Program-made: the position numbers and the translations under genes
The notes under the pieces: model-generated
What the model saw: only the letters and a program-made list of their open reading frames with translations
Database searches by the model: none
What the model was told of the DNA's origin: nothing
In this document: piece by piece, positions 1 to 6,574 of the stretch
How positions within the stretch are numbered: the first letter of the stretch is position 1
Layout: each line of letters starts with the position of its first letter
NCBI GenBank assembly: GCA_945877425.1
Contig: CAMCRZ010000025.1
Location: 1-38,878 of the forward strand
Origin: an uncultured Treponema sp.
GTDB taxonomy: Bacteria; Spirochaetota; Spirochaetia; Treponematales; Treponemataceae
DNA length: 38,878 nucleotides
Direction: 5' to 3'

Positions 1-177
1 GTTTTTGGTCATTTCAGCCTGTCACGGAGTGGCGATTTTCTACTGGCACTAACAGTAATAGAAAAAATATCATTTACAGAATATTTAATTATGTATACAA
101 GTAGTTATGACCATGTTCATGATATGATTGAAAAAGGAACTATGGTTTCAAAAAATCTTATATATAAAGAAAAGTGA
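1..177 (+). other. Open frame entering from left edge (partial ORF)
   Basis: Frame 1 is open from the first base to a TGA at 175-177, giving 58 codons with no start visible in the first third; an internal ATG at 91 would give a 28-residue peptide. Its last part (…KNLIYKEK) runs naturally into the next frame, which continues …KKSDDEEFFVYL and stays open to 379. The simplest reading is one gene with a single-base frameshift somewhere in 128-175, of which the 128-379 entry is the 3' part. Not recognised as any family. It may be the cut end of an upstream gene. Low confidence that this frame is translated. Confidence 0.3.
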
Positions 178-379
178 TGATGAAGAATTTTTTGTTTATT
201 TAGATTATGACAAAGATTCTGTGTATTTTTTATGGAATCATGCGTTTCCAGATCCAGTCTTTTATGATACTGAATTAAAAAGGGCTTCTGAAATTTATAA
301 TGACGAATATAATAGAAAAAGACAGAAAGAATTTGAAGGGAAATTGAAAAAAAGTGTTTTGGAGTCCTTAAAGCACTAG
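128..379 (+). CDS. Small acidic hypothetical protein, possibly the 3' part of a frameshifted gene
   Basis: 83 codons starting at a TTG directly after an in-frame TGA (125-127), without a convincing Shine-Dalgarno. The protein is charged, with an aromatic/acidic middle (FFVYLDYDKDSVYFLWNH) and a lysine/glutamate-rich helical C-terminus; no signal peptide or membrane segment. No family recognised. The poor start and the open frame entering from upstream make it likely that this is the C-terminal part of a larger gene broken by a frameshift. About 180 nt downstream lies a scrap of an Rhs/YD-repeat core, and small orphan toxin or immunity genes commonly sit between displaced Rhs cores, so an orphan immunity-type gene is possible. 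That role is inference from position only. Confidence 0.4.
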   Translation: MKKELWFQKILYIKKSDDEEFFVYLDYDKDSVYFLWNHAFPDPVFYDTELKRASEIYNDEYNRKRQKEFEGKLKKSVLESLKH

Positions 380-558
380 ATTAAAATTCCTTAAATTTCG
401 TCCTAAGAGAAAAAAAGGATGCAAATATCCAACAGAGCAATGTAGAACATTCGTATAAAAATACATCTGTTAGAAAGATTGGTAAGAAATATATTTATCG
501 AGAAGTCAGACTTATATTAAAATAATAAAAAGTCATTTAAATTCTAGCATTCGGTTAG
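380..558. other. Intergenic stretch with decayed coding trace
   Basis: AT-rich and without a long ORF. Near its 3' end and continuing into 559-600, another frame reads RLAIEVARYNKDPEHK before stopping, directly upstream of the YD-repeat fragment. This looks like the same Rhs gene one frame out. Confidence 0.3.
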
Positions 559-666
559 CGATTGAAGTGGCTCGATACAATAAAGACCCAGAACATAAGT
601 TACAACTTTGATGCTGTTGGAAACGTGCTTGGTTATGAGAATGACCGCCCGGATTTACTGTTGTGA
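559..666 (+). pseudogene. Rhs/YD-repeat core fragment (decayed)
   Basis: Between an in-frame TAG (556-558) and TGA (664-666) the frame reads …LDTIKTQNISYNFDAVGNVLGYEND…. The YNFDAVGNVLGY segment is a typical YD-repeat unit of Rhs/wall-associated toxin proteins (family form Y.YD..GN). Only about one repeat remains; there is no start, and the upstream codons fit better in another frame, so it is a frameshifted remnant rather than a working gene. Rhs loci grow by recombining core pieces with new C-terminal toxin and immunity cassettes and leave such scraps behind. Confidence is high for the family and high that it is non-functional. Confidence 0.72.
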
Positions 667-736
667 CACGCTTTGTATTGTAATATGCAAAAGTGTATCT
701 CCAGACTCTTGCTTCAACGGTTGCAGGGAAACGCTT

Positions 737-845
737 AGCCCCGATTGTAGTGGTTGCGCGTGGAACTTCGTTGCAGGAGCGCAGCAAGTCTGGAGCGTAA
801 GCGGAAGACCGGCCGTGAGGGAAAGCCACGAAAAGCGGGTGATGC
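737..845 (+). repeat. Dispersed intergenic element, copy A (CCCCGATTG … AAAGCGGGT)
   Basis: Conserved blocks are AGCCCCGATTG at 737-747, GCGCAGCAA at 779-787 and AAAGCGGGTGATGC at 832-845. The same blocks in the same order occur on the minus strand at 35677-35594. CCCG near the 5' block can pair with CGGG in the 3' block, so the ends may close a long stem. Family function unknown to me. I recall similar CCCCGAT…AAAGCGGG motifs as abundant intergenic elements in Bacteroidota genomes, but cannot check this here. Confidence 0.55.
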
Positions 846-969
846 CAGAGTGTTTTAGCTTTGCTGCATTTGGTGAGCGAAGATGTGTTTTGTTTTTTCA
901 GGAATCAAGGTGCAAAGGTTTAGTTTTTTCTTACCTGATGCTTCCGGTTGTTTGTGCTTGCTCCGAGGT

Positions 970-1128
970 TCACTTTTTTTTCTTTGTGGTGAACGGATTT
1001 CTTTTTCCAATGAACGGAACTATCATGGCTCCATTTGGCAGACGGCGGTTCTTTACGATTGTGCCAAGAATGATTACCGGTGGTTTTTGCTGCTTTAAAC
1101 TTTTTTCTATGTTTTTTTCTATGTCCAT
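970..1128 (-). CDS. Possible small basic ORF (52 aa)
   Basis: ATG at 1128-1126, stop at 972-970. The product is MDIEKNIEKSLKQQ… followed by a hydrophobic stretch and a KKKK C-terminus. No Shine-Dalgarno is evident and an overlapping frame on the same strand is longer but starts with TTG. No family recognised. It lies in the rearranged zone next to Rhs debris, and most likely is a chance ORF or part of a repeat. Confidence 0.15.
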   Translation of the reverse strand: MDIEKNIEKSLKQQKPPVIILGTIVKNRRLPNGAMIVPFIGKRNPFTTKKKK

Positions 1129-1259
1129 ACTTTAAATATTTCCATTGATTTTTCAAAAACAACAAGTTTGCGCCGGTTTTATTGTATTTTTATGGAAAAA
1201 TGCATCCGTATCTGCTGTGAAAAATTGTTTCTTCGCAGCAAGCACTGTACGCTGGTCTG

Positions 1260-2039
1260 TTACTCGAACTTGAATATTGAAATCGGGTCTTTGTCGTTTC
1301 TTACAAGTTCCAGTGTTTCAGGTTTTAAAAACTTGATTTCAAACAACTTGTCTTTATGGTTCATGTTTTCTGATGCCAGCCTGATGGATTTTTCTATTAA
1401 ATCAGGGAAAAGTTCTGTAATTTCTGTTTTGTCCTGCACTTTTGCCAGATCCATTTTTGGTGCTGCTGCCATTGCATGAATTTCTTTTTCAAGTTCATTG
1501 TTTTTGTCGTAAACATAAACTGTAGTTTCTGCAACTGGTTTTACAGGGTCTTGGAAATCGTCGGTTTTTCGGTATTTTGCAACTCCGGCTGTAACCTGAA
1601 CTTTTACGAAATACTTGCACTTTAACTCTTTTTTCAGGGCTGCAAACATATCTTTTGTGTCGATTCCTTCGTAGGCGTCAAATGTTATTGCATCAAGGAC
1701 TGATTTTTTTCCGAATATTGCATCAGTAACGTTCTTTCGGCTTGCCTTTTTTGAAAGCTTTTCAACTGTATTTTCGCAGATTTCGCTTACTCTGTTCTGA
1801 TCAGCAAAGGTGAATCCTCCTGACAGCTGCAGGTTTTCTTTGACTTTTTCTGCGATTTCTTCTGCATCATAGTCTTTTGCATTTCCCGTAACTGATACTT
1901 GGAACAAAACTGCAGGTGAATAGCCTGCTCCGGTTTTCTGGCTTGGAGTTAAGTCTTTTGAAGAAGATGCACATCCTACCTGAAACAGCGCTGCCAGTAA
2001 TCCTGCCGCAAAAATTCCTGCTTTTAATATTGATTTCAT
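1260..2039 (-). CDS. Putative lipoprotein, paralogue of the one at 12911-13657
   Basis: 259 residues with a basic N-terminus, a hydrophobic stretch (ILKAGIFAAGLLAALF) and a spirochaete-type lipobox ending VGC, with Cys23 as the probable lipidated residue; a Ser-rich tether follows. The body is soluble alpha/beta with no known domain recognised. A YSPxVL motif after the tether and a FPxLxE motif near the C-terminus are shared with the lipoprotein at 12911-13657, which suggests a family. AAGGA lies five bases before the ATG, so the start is well supported. A promoter with perfect 17-nt spacing lies just upstream (2073-2101). It is monocistronic as far as visible. Function unknown; a periplasm-facing envelope protein is the most that can be inferred. 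Confidence 0.8.
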   Translation of the reverse strand: MKSILKAGIFAAGLLAALFQVGCASSSKDLTPSQKTGAGYSPAVLFQVSVTGNAKDYDAEEIAEKVKENLQLSGGFTFADQNRVSEICENTVEKLSKKASRKNVTDAIFGKKSVLDAITFDAYEGIDTKDMFAALKKELKCKYFVKVQVTAGVAKYRKTDDFQDPVKPVAETTVYVYDKNNELEKEIHAMAAAPKMDLAKVQDKTEITELFPDLIEKSIRLASENMNHKDKLFEIKFLKPETLELVRNDKDPISIFKFE

Positions 2040-2072
2040 AAATTTCCTTCGATTAATGATTTGTTATATTTC

Positions 2073-2101
2073 AGTATACGGGTGGAATTTTGATTTTGCA
2101 A
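2073..2101 (-). promoter_or_regulatory. Sigma70-type promoter for the lipoprotein gene
   Basis: Minus strand: TTGCAA (2101-2096), 17-nt spacer, TATACT (2078-2073). Transcription would start near 2066, giving a short leader that contains the AAGGA ribosome site of the lipoprotein at 2039. Confidence 0.65.
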
Positions 2102-2221
2102 GAAAATTTCCGGCTGTTAAAACTTTGGGAGTTGGTGCTTGATTCAGAAGAAATCACACTTGCTGACAAGGACAGGGCGGCGGTTTATACATCTCATCAT
2201 GCTGGAATCAGTGTAATGTAG
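2096..2221 (+). CDS. Possible 41-residue ORF
   Basis: A TTG-initiated frame (QENFRLLKLWELVLDSEE…) ends with TAG at 2219-2221, just before the next promoter. Composition looks protein-like, but the start overlaps the -35 box of the divergent lipoprotein promoter and there is no clear ribosome site. It could be a gene remnant. No family recognised. Confidence 0.2.
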   Translation: MQENFRLLKLWELVLDSEEITLADKDRAAVYTSHHAGISVM

Positions 2222-2250
2222 TTGGGTTTTAGGGTTTTACGTGGTATAAT
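2222..2250 (+). promoter_or_regulatory. Promoter giving a probable leaderless mRNA (HTH membrane gene)
   Basis: TTGGGT (2222-2227), 17-nt spacer, TATAAT (2245-2250). The ATG follows only five bases after the -10 box, so transcription would begin at or next to the start codon. There is no Shine-Dalgarno between them. Confidence 0.6.
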
Positions 2251-2255
2251 GAGCC

Positions 2256-2939
2256 ATGAAACGTTTTATTTTAAAAAGTATTTTAAATTTTTCCAATGAG
2301 CGTGAAAAGGAACTTGTTCTGTCTACGGCGTTGATTTCTGTTGTAATTGTGTGCCTGTGTGTATGGAAAGGTTTCCAAGAAGGTTTTTCTGTTACTTCAT
2401 ACATTATGATGTTTTTAAATCTGCTGTACGCTCTGCTGATTTTAGTTTTTAAAAAACTTTGCGTACCTTACTTTTGCTTAGGTTATGCGATGTTTTTAAC
2501 TTTCATTATTGCTTTTTCAAAAACTTTTCTTTACAACAATTACACTGGTCTGCTTACCTTGATTATTGCAATTCTTTTTCTTCCCGGATTGAAAAAAATC
2601 GGTTTTCTTCTATATTTTATTGTGACAAGTATTTCTTTTGCACTGAATGAAGAAAATCTTTGCCATTATTTTTTGCATTTAGCCGGATTTTTGTGGATTT
2701 TCCTGATGTTCGATTTCATAATTTCTGAAAAGTATTTAAGGAAAAAACTTATTCTTTACGATGATGAAATAAAAATTTTAAATGAGCTTAGCAAAAATCG
2801 CCTGCAAAAATCTATTGAACTTGAAGGCTTTTCTGAATCTACAATCTACAGACGCATTAAGTCTGCCTGCAAACGAAATCATCTTTCGAAAAAACAGCTT
2901 ATTGAACAGTTTAAGCTTGAGCAAAAAGAGACTAAGTGA
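2256..2939 (+). CDS. Multi-pass membrane protein with C-terminal helix-turn-helix
   Basis: 227 residues. A short basic N-terminus is followed by about six hydrophobic helices (roughly residues 20-160). A cytoplasmic tail ends in a helix-turn-helix-like segment (about 170-222) reading RLQKSIELEGFSESTIYRRI, where ESTIYRRIK has the look of a DNA recognition helix and a basic SKKQLIEQF helix follows. The architecture is that of a one-component regulator whose sensor is the membrane region and whose DNA-binding part is tethered to the inner membrane. No periplasmic domain is visible, so the signal could be the membrane itself, a small ligand or a partner protein. Its target is unknown; neither neighbour is an obvious candidate. 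No ribosome site; the -10 box is almost at the ATG, consistent with leaderless translation. Confidence 0.7.
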   Translation: MKRFILKSILNFSNEREKELVLSTALISVVIVCLCVWKGFQEGFSVTSYIMMFLNLLYALLILVFKKLCVPYFCLGYAMFLTFIIAFSKTFLYNNYTGLLTLIIAILFLPGLKKIGFLLYFIVTSISFALNEENLCHYFLHLAGFLWIFLMFDFIISEKYLRKKLILYDDEIKILNELSKNRLQKSIELEGFSESTIYRRIKSACKRNHLSKKQLIEQFKLEQKETK

Positions 2940-3284
2940 ACGGGGCGGAGTATTTACCGGGGAGTGCGGCTTACAGCCAGACAGGCTGCCTCTTCTTTCA
3001 AACCACTGCACGTAAGAGTTCACTCTTCTTTTTTAGCCCTAGTTGCAGAAGTTAAAGTCCTTACTTATTTGCAAAGACCCTCTCCCGAAGCAAACAATTC
3101 TTCCAAAGCCCCAGCAGTAAAATTTAAACCCCTCACTCATCCAAAAACCACCTCTCCCCAAAGCCCCTGACACATTTTGATTTCCGTTGACTGATTTTTG
3201 ACGTACCGAGCAAAAAAAAGAATGTTACAATTTTTCAAACAGCCGGATTGTTAAAAGAAAGCGGAAAGACAAAAGGAGGAATTT
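2940..3284. other. Intergenic region upstream of ldhA
   Basis: 345 nt. The first part holds a small stem (CAGCC-AGACA-GGCTG) and repeat copy C (3006-3090). Next comes a pyrimidine/C-rich stretch (about 3080-3170) without coding features. The ldhA promoter is probably in the last 90 nt; TTGACG at 3198-3203 with TGTTAC at 3223-3228 is the best candidate, but its 19-nt spacer makes it weak. Confidence 0.4.
3006..3090 (+). repeat. 85-nt dispersed repeat, copy C
   Basis: Aligns without gaps to 33159-33243 in the same orientation, with 62 of 85 positions identical by manual comparison. The longest shared runs are TCTTCTTTTTTAG (13 nt) and AAGTTAAAGT (10 nt). Neither copy keeps a shared long ORF. 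Both lie between genes. Function unknown. Confidence 0.6.
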
Positions 3285-4277
3285 ATGAAAGTTGCATTTT
3301 ATGATACCCATCAGTATGAAAAGCAGACCTTTAAAGATTTAAACAGGAACTATAAAAACGAAATTAAGTTTTTTGATTTTAAGCTGGACGAAAATACAGT
3401 TTCAACTTGCTGCGGTTACGATTGCGTTTGTGTTTTTGTAAACGACACATTAAACGAAAAAGTTCTGACTCAGCTTGCAGAATGTAGCATAAAACTTGTG
3501 GCGTTAAGATGTGCAGGATTCAACAACGTAAATTTAGAAGTTGCAAAAAAACTTGACATTACAATAGTAAGAGTTCCGGGATATTCACCTTCAGCAGTAG
3601 CAGAACACGCAGCAGCATTACTCCTTGCGCTTACAAGAAAAATTCCTCAGGCTTACGTAAGGACAAAAACAGGAAATTTTACGCTTGAAGGTTTGACAGG
3701 AAGAAATTTAAAAGGACTTACAGCAGGAATTATAGGCACAGGAAAAATCGGAAAAGAAGCAGCACGAATTTTTTCAGGATTTGGAATGAAAATCCTTTTA
3801 TATGATGTAAAGCCTGACAAATTCTGGGCAACAGGAAATTCATTTGAATACGTTACGCTGAAAGACATTCTTGTAAACAGCGACGTCATAAGCCTTCACT
3901 GTCCGTTAACAAGCGAAAACAAGCACATGATAAACAGACATTCCCTTGAACTCATAAAAAATGATGCAGTCCTTATCAACACAAGCAGAGGCGCACTTGT
4001 AGAAACATCGGCATTAGTTGAAGCACTTAAACTCAAGCACATAGGCGGTGCAGCTTTAGACGTTTATGAAGAAGAAAGCAAATTCTTTTTTACAGACTGG
4101 TCAGAAGAAGTCATTACAGATGATGTTTTAATCAGGCTCCTTACTTTTCCAAACGTGATAGTTACAAGTCATCAGGCATTTTTAACGAAAGAGGCACTTG
4201 AAGAAATTGCAGGAACAACACTTCAGAACATTAAAGATTACGAATCGGGAATTTACGTAGAAAATACAGTTTTCTAA
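3285..4277 (+). CDS. ldhA: D-lactate dehydrogenase
   Basis: 330 residues, the usual length of the D-2-hydroxyacid dehydrogenase family. It reduces pyruvate to D-lactate with NADH in the cytosol, regenerating NAD during fermentation. The split catalytic domain surrounds a Rossmann fold with the dinucleotide loop GTGKIG at 151-156. The catalytic set is complete: Arg235 in SRGAL, Glu264 in VYEEES, and His296 in TSHQAFLT, the same numbering as well-studied lactobacillus enzymes. A strong AGGAGG-like site precedes the ATG. The desulfoferrodoxin gene begins 24 nt after the stop with its own ribosome site, so the pair is probably one transcript, ended by the hairpin at 4706-4752. A related 2-hydroxyacid dehydrogenase specificity cannot be excluded, but the C-terminal FFFTDW segment is typical of LdhA. 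Confidence 0.93.
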   Translation: MKVAFYDTHQYEKQTFKDLNRNYKNEIKFFDFKLDENTVSTCCGYDCVCVFVNDTLNEKVLTQLAECSIKLVALRCAGFNNVNLEVAKKLDITIVRVPGYSPSAVAEHAAALLLALTRKIPQAYVRTKTGNFTLEGLTGRNLKGLTAGIIGTGKIGKEAARIFSGFGMKILLYDVKPDKFWATGNSFEYVTLKDILVNSDVISLHCPLTSENKHMINRHSLELIKNDAVLINTSRGALVETSALVEALKLKHIGGAALDVYEEESKFFFTDWSEEVITDDVLIRLLTFPNVIVTSHQAFLTKEALEEIAGTTLQNIKDYESGIYVENTVF

Positions 4278-4301
4278 ATTTCATAAAAATAGGAGGAACT
4301 T

Positions 4302-4676
4302 ATGGAATTGAAATTTTTTTATTGCAAACATTGCGGAAAAATTATTGCAATCGTAAAAGAAACGGAAACTCCGACAATTTGCTGTGGTGAAGCAATGGAA
4401 GTTCTTTTGCCTGCAACAACAGACGGTGCTGGTGAAAAGCATATTCCCATTATTCACGTAGAAGGAAATCTTGTTACCGTAACGGTAGGCTCAAAACTTC
4501 ATCCTATGGAAGCAGAACATTACATTGAGTGGGTTTTGCTCCAGACAAATCTTGGCGTACAGCAAAAATGGCTGAAACCTGGTCAGGAACCTAAAGTTGA
4601 TTTTGCAGTGATTACAGGTGAACGTGTTGAAGCAGCTTATGAATACTGCAATATTCATAAATTGTGGAAAGCTTAA
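4302..4676 (+). CDS. dfx: Desulfoferrodoxin (two-iron superoxide reductase)
   Basis: 124 residues. It reduces superoxide to hydrogen peroxide without making oxygen, the usual defence of anaerobes and treponemes. The N-terminal desulforedoxin domain keeps all four rubredoxin-like iron ligands, Cys8, Cys11, Cys27 and Cys28. The catalytic C-terminal domain has Glu45-Lys46-His47 of the active-site loop and the iron ligands His47, His67, His73, Cys116 and His119 (CNIH). It is therefore the class I, two-iron form; T. pallidum neelaredoxin, by contrast, has lost cysteines of the first centre. An AGGAGG site precedes the ATG. It is second in an operon with ldhA. The electron donor (a rubredoxin) is not in this window. 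Confidence 0.95.
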   Translation: MELKFFYCKHCGKIIAIVKETETPTICCGEAMEVLLPATTDGAGEKHIPIIHVEGNLVTVTVGSKLHPMEAEHYIEWVLLQTNLGVQQKWLKPGQEPKVDFAVITGERVEAAYEYCNIHKLWKA

Positions 4677-4705
4677 AATAAAAAAGCGTATGTAAAAATC
4701 AGTTG

Positions 4706-4752
4706 AGCCGGAATGTTTTAAAGTAAGTTTAAAATATCCGGCTTGATTTTTT
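4706..4752. terminator. Rho-independent terminator after dfx
   Basis: AGCCGGA…TCCGGCT outer stem with a TGTTTTAAA/TTTAAAATA inner stem around a GTAAG loop, followed by TTGATTTTTT. It lies between convergent genes and may also serve the transporter gene on the minus strand, where the flank is TGATTTTTA. Confidence 0.8.
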
Positions 4753-4772
4753 ATCGGAACCTTAAGTTAAGA

Positions 4773-5489
4773 TTATATTTCCTTTAGTTCAGGATGCTTT
4801 TCTGCAATTTTTCTTGCCAGGTAAACAAACGGTGTGTCTAAAAGGGAAGTAATCAGATAAATCACATAACCGAACACAAGAACCTGAATCAAAACTTCTT
4901 TAGGGAAAACTCCAGCAAAAGCCGCAACGTTAAAGATAACTACATTTATTAACTGACTTACGAGAGTAGAACCGTTGTTTCTAAGCCATAAAAATGCCTT
5001 TGAATTCCCTGATTTTTTTTCCGTAAAATTCCACAGTTTGTGATAAGCCCATACATCGTAAATTTCACTTACAGCATAGGCTGCTAAACTTGAAATCATT
5101 ACGCGGGGTGTATTTGCAAAAACAGTTTTAATAGCTTCTGCCATAGTATCATCTTTATCAGGAATGAAAAGAAACCAGCTTTGACTTATAATAATAAAAG
5201 TGATGTTTGAAGCGATTCCTATCCAGACACATTTGTCCGCATCTTTCTTGCCGAAAATTTCGCTCATAATGTCAGTAGCTAAAAAAGAAGATGCAAACAG
5301 AACATTGCCCAGTGTCTGACTTACGCCGAATGCATAGACTAAAATCATAACTTCAATGTTAGCCGCAATCGTACAGATTACAGTCCATGCACAAATACCG
5401 TTCTTTCCGAAAAACCGAAAGAATGCAACAACTCCGCCAAAGTATAAAAATACTGACGCAATAAGTACCAGTTCATTTTGAAAAGGCAT
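4773..5489 (-). CDS. Queuosine precursor transporter (YhhQ/VUT family)
   Basis: 238 residues with six hydrophobic segments. Family hallmarks include the SFLATDIMSEIFGKKDA segment after the second/third helix and TLVSQLINVVIFN, plus SLLDTPFVY near the end. Members import preQ0, preQ1 or queuine for the queuosine modification of tRNA wobble guanosine. Here the assignment is strengthened by a preQ1-I riboswitch directly overlapping the ribosome site. Together they indicate preQ1 salvage with feedback control: ligand-bound RNA would hide GGAG and stop translation. No queuosine synthesis gene lies in the window. The gene has its own promoter and converges on the ldhA-dfx terminator. Confidence 0.88.
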   Translation of the reverse strand: MPFQNELVLIASVFLYFGGVVAFFRFFGKNGICAWTVICTIAANIEVMILVYAFGVSQTLGNVLFASSFLATDIMSEIFGKKDADKCVWIGIASNITFIIISQSWFLFIPDKDDTMAEAIKTVFANTPRVMISSLAAYAVSEIYDVWAYHKLWNFTEKKSGNSKAFLWLRNNGSTLVSQLINVVIFNVAAFAGVFPKEVLIQVLVFGYVIYLITSLLDTPFVYLARKIAEKHPELKEI

Positions 5490-5497
5490 AATTTTTC

Positions 5498-5538
5498 TCC
5501 TTAGTTTTGTTTTAAGACAGGATGGTTCCGAACTGTCT
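5498..5538 (-). promoter_or_regulatory. preQ1-I riboswitch
   Basis: On the minus strand, P1 is AGACAG (5538-5533) paired with CUGUCU (5520-5515). The 12-nt loop UUCGGAACCAUC has the same length as in the Bacillus subtilis queC aptamer and ends in the expected C. The A-rich tail UAAAACAAAACUAAGGAG runs straight into the ribosome site nine bases before the ATG. This matches the class I preQ1 layout (short stem, pyrimidine loop, A-tail ending CUAAGG) and implies translational repression. Confidence 0.82.
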
Positions 5539-5545
5539 GGCGCTC

Positions 5546-5574
5546 ATTCTAGCAAAGATGAAAACTATCTGCAA
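5546..5574 (-). promoter_or_regulatory. Promoter for the riboswitch-controlled transporter
   Basis: Minus strand: TTGCAG (5574-5569), 17-nt spacer, TAGAAT (5551-5546). It starts just past the stop codon of the fabG-like gene, and the predicted start of transcription is immediately upstream of the riboswitch. Confidence 0.68.
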
Positions 5575-5577
5575 CAG

Positions 5578-6318
5578 TTAAGATCTGGCTGCTCCGTCAA
5601 CGTGAAGAATATCACCTGTAATGTAAGAAGCCATGTCACTTGCAAGAAATAAAAATGCATTTGCTATGTCAGCAGGAGTACCGATTCTTCCAAGTGGAAT
5701 TGTCTTTATAAGTGGCTCAATCATTTGCGGAGGAAGTGCCTTAACCATATCAGTTTCAGTAATTCCAGGAGCAACTGCATTAACACGAATTCCAAAAGGT
5801 GCAAGTTCCCGTGCAAGAGATAAAGTAATTCCGTTTACGGCAAACTTACTTGCAGGATACATAAATCCGGAAGGCTGACCGTACACGCTTACCATAGAGC
5901 TTGTGTTTAAAATAACGCCTTTAGTTTTTTTCAAATAAGGAACAGAAACTTTGCTGCATACGTAAACAGATTTAATATTTAAAGAAGCAATGCTGTCGTA
6001 TTCTTTTTCAGTAAAATCTTCAAGATGAGTGTGGGAAGAAATTCCTGCATTATTTACAAGTATGTCGATTTTTCCGAATTCACTGTTTACTTTTTCAAAT
6101 GCAGCAGAAACTTCATTTTCATCATCCAGCTTTGGAAAAAGACCTGAAACTTTAAAATCGGGATTTTCTTCCTTTAAACTTTTAACGGCTTTATCAACAG
6201 TTTCGGCTTTGCTTCCAAAAATGCACACTTTGGCACCGTTTTTCAAAAACAATCTGGCTGTTTCTAAACCAATTCCCCTTGTTCCGCCTGTAATAACTGC
6301 AACTTTTTCTTTTAACAT
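5578..6318 (-). CDS. FabG-like short-chain dehydrogenase/reductase
   Basis: 246 residues from the ATG at 6318, which has GAGG seven bases upstream; an in-frame TTG at 6348 adds ten residues outside the family alignment and is rejected. It has the NAD(P)-binding TGGTRGIG motif at residues 10-17, NNAG, the catalytic Ser (NTSSMVS) and YPASK. The C-terminal PLGRIGTPADIANAFLFLAS and ITGDILHVDGA are typical of 3-oxoacyl-ACP reductases and closely related alcohol or sugar dehydrogenases. The gene is alone, with no fab neighbours, so a role in fatty-acid elongation is not supported by context; a dedicated oxidoreductase is equally likely. Cytosolic. Its own promoter is at 6349-6377. Confidence 0.82.
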   Translation of the reverse strand: MLKEKVAVITGGTRGIGLETARLFLKNGAKVCIFGSKAETVDKAVKSLKEENPDFKVSGLFPKLDDENEVSAAFEKVNSEFGKIDILVNNAGISSHTHLEDFTEKEYDSIASLNIKSVYVCSKVSVPYLKKTKGVILNTSSMVSVYGQPSGFMYPASKFAVNGITLSLARELAPFGIRVNAVAPGITETDMVKALPPQMIEPLIKTIPLGRIGTPADIANAFLFLASDMASYITGDILHVDGAARS

Positions 6319-6348
6319 TCTAAACCTCTTTAAAAAAATATTTGTCAA

Positions 6349-6377
6349 ATTCTATCATTAAATTTTTTGTATATCAA
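6349..6377 (-). promoter_or_regulatory. Promoter for the FabG-like gene
   Basis: Minus strand: TTGATA (6377-6372), 17-nt spacer, TAGAAT (6354-6349). It leaves a leader of about 24 nt with an AGAGG ribosome site. Confidence 0.66.
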
Positions 6378-6459
6378 CTTGTTTTACCGCCTGACTAAAA
6401 TGAAGCAGCTGAAATGCAGCAGTTCAAATGGAATAAATGGAGTAAATATAGAAAAAAAA

Positions 6460-6488
6460 CTGACAATTCAAAAAAAAATGTATATAAT
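6460..6488 (+). promoter_or_regulatory. Promoter for the FadL/OmpP1-like gene
   Basis: CTGACA (6460-6465), 17-nt spacer rich in A, TATAAT (6483-6488). It gives a leader of about 80 nt before the ATG at 6575. Confidence 0.68.
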
Positions 6489-6574
6489 TATGTGTGGTAT
6501 TTTTACGCTCAGTTTTTTTTATAGCAGGTGCGTACAATAATATGCCAAAACAATTTTTCTCAAGGAGAATCAGA

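Larger units (their letters stand above)
667..1259. other. Gene-poor, locally GC-rich intergenic region
   Basis: Nearly 600 nt with only short overlapping ORFs on both strands, none with a clear ribosome site. It holds the CCCCGAT/AAAGCGGG element at 737-845 (separate entry), a lysine-rich 52-codon minus-strand ORF (970-1128), and direct repeats of TTTTTTCTATG at about 1110-1125. Composition differs from the flanking genes. Together with the Rhs scrap this looks like an accumulation zone for rearranged DNA. Confidence 0.5.

Noticed and set aside
608..1135. 175-codon plus-strand ORF and overlapping minus-strand ORFs in the Rhs-debris zone
   Set aside because: Cys/Phe-rich composition unlike a real protein, no ribosome site, several mutually overlapping frames, and it runs through the dispersed element.
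2964..3170. 68-codon ORF between the HTH gene and ldhA
   Set aside because: No ribosome site, C/P-rich biased composition, and its frame is not conserved in the repeat partner copy.
3198..3228. ldhA promoter TTGACG/TGTTAC
   Set aside because: The 19-nt spacer and poor -10 make it too weak to list as a separate site.
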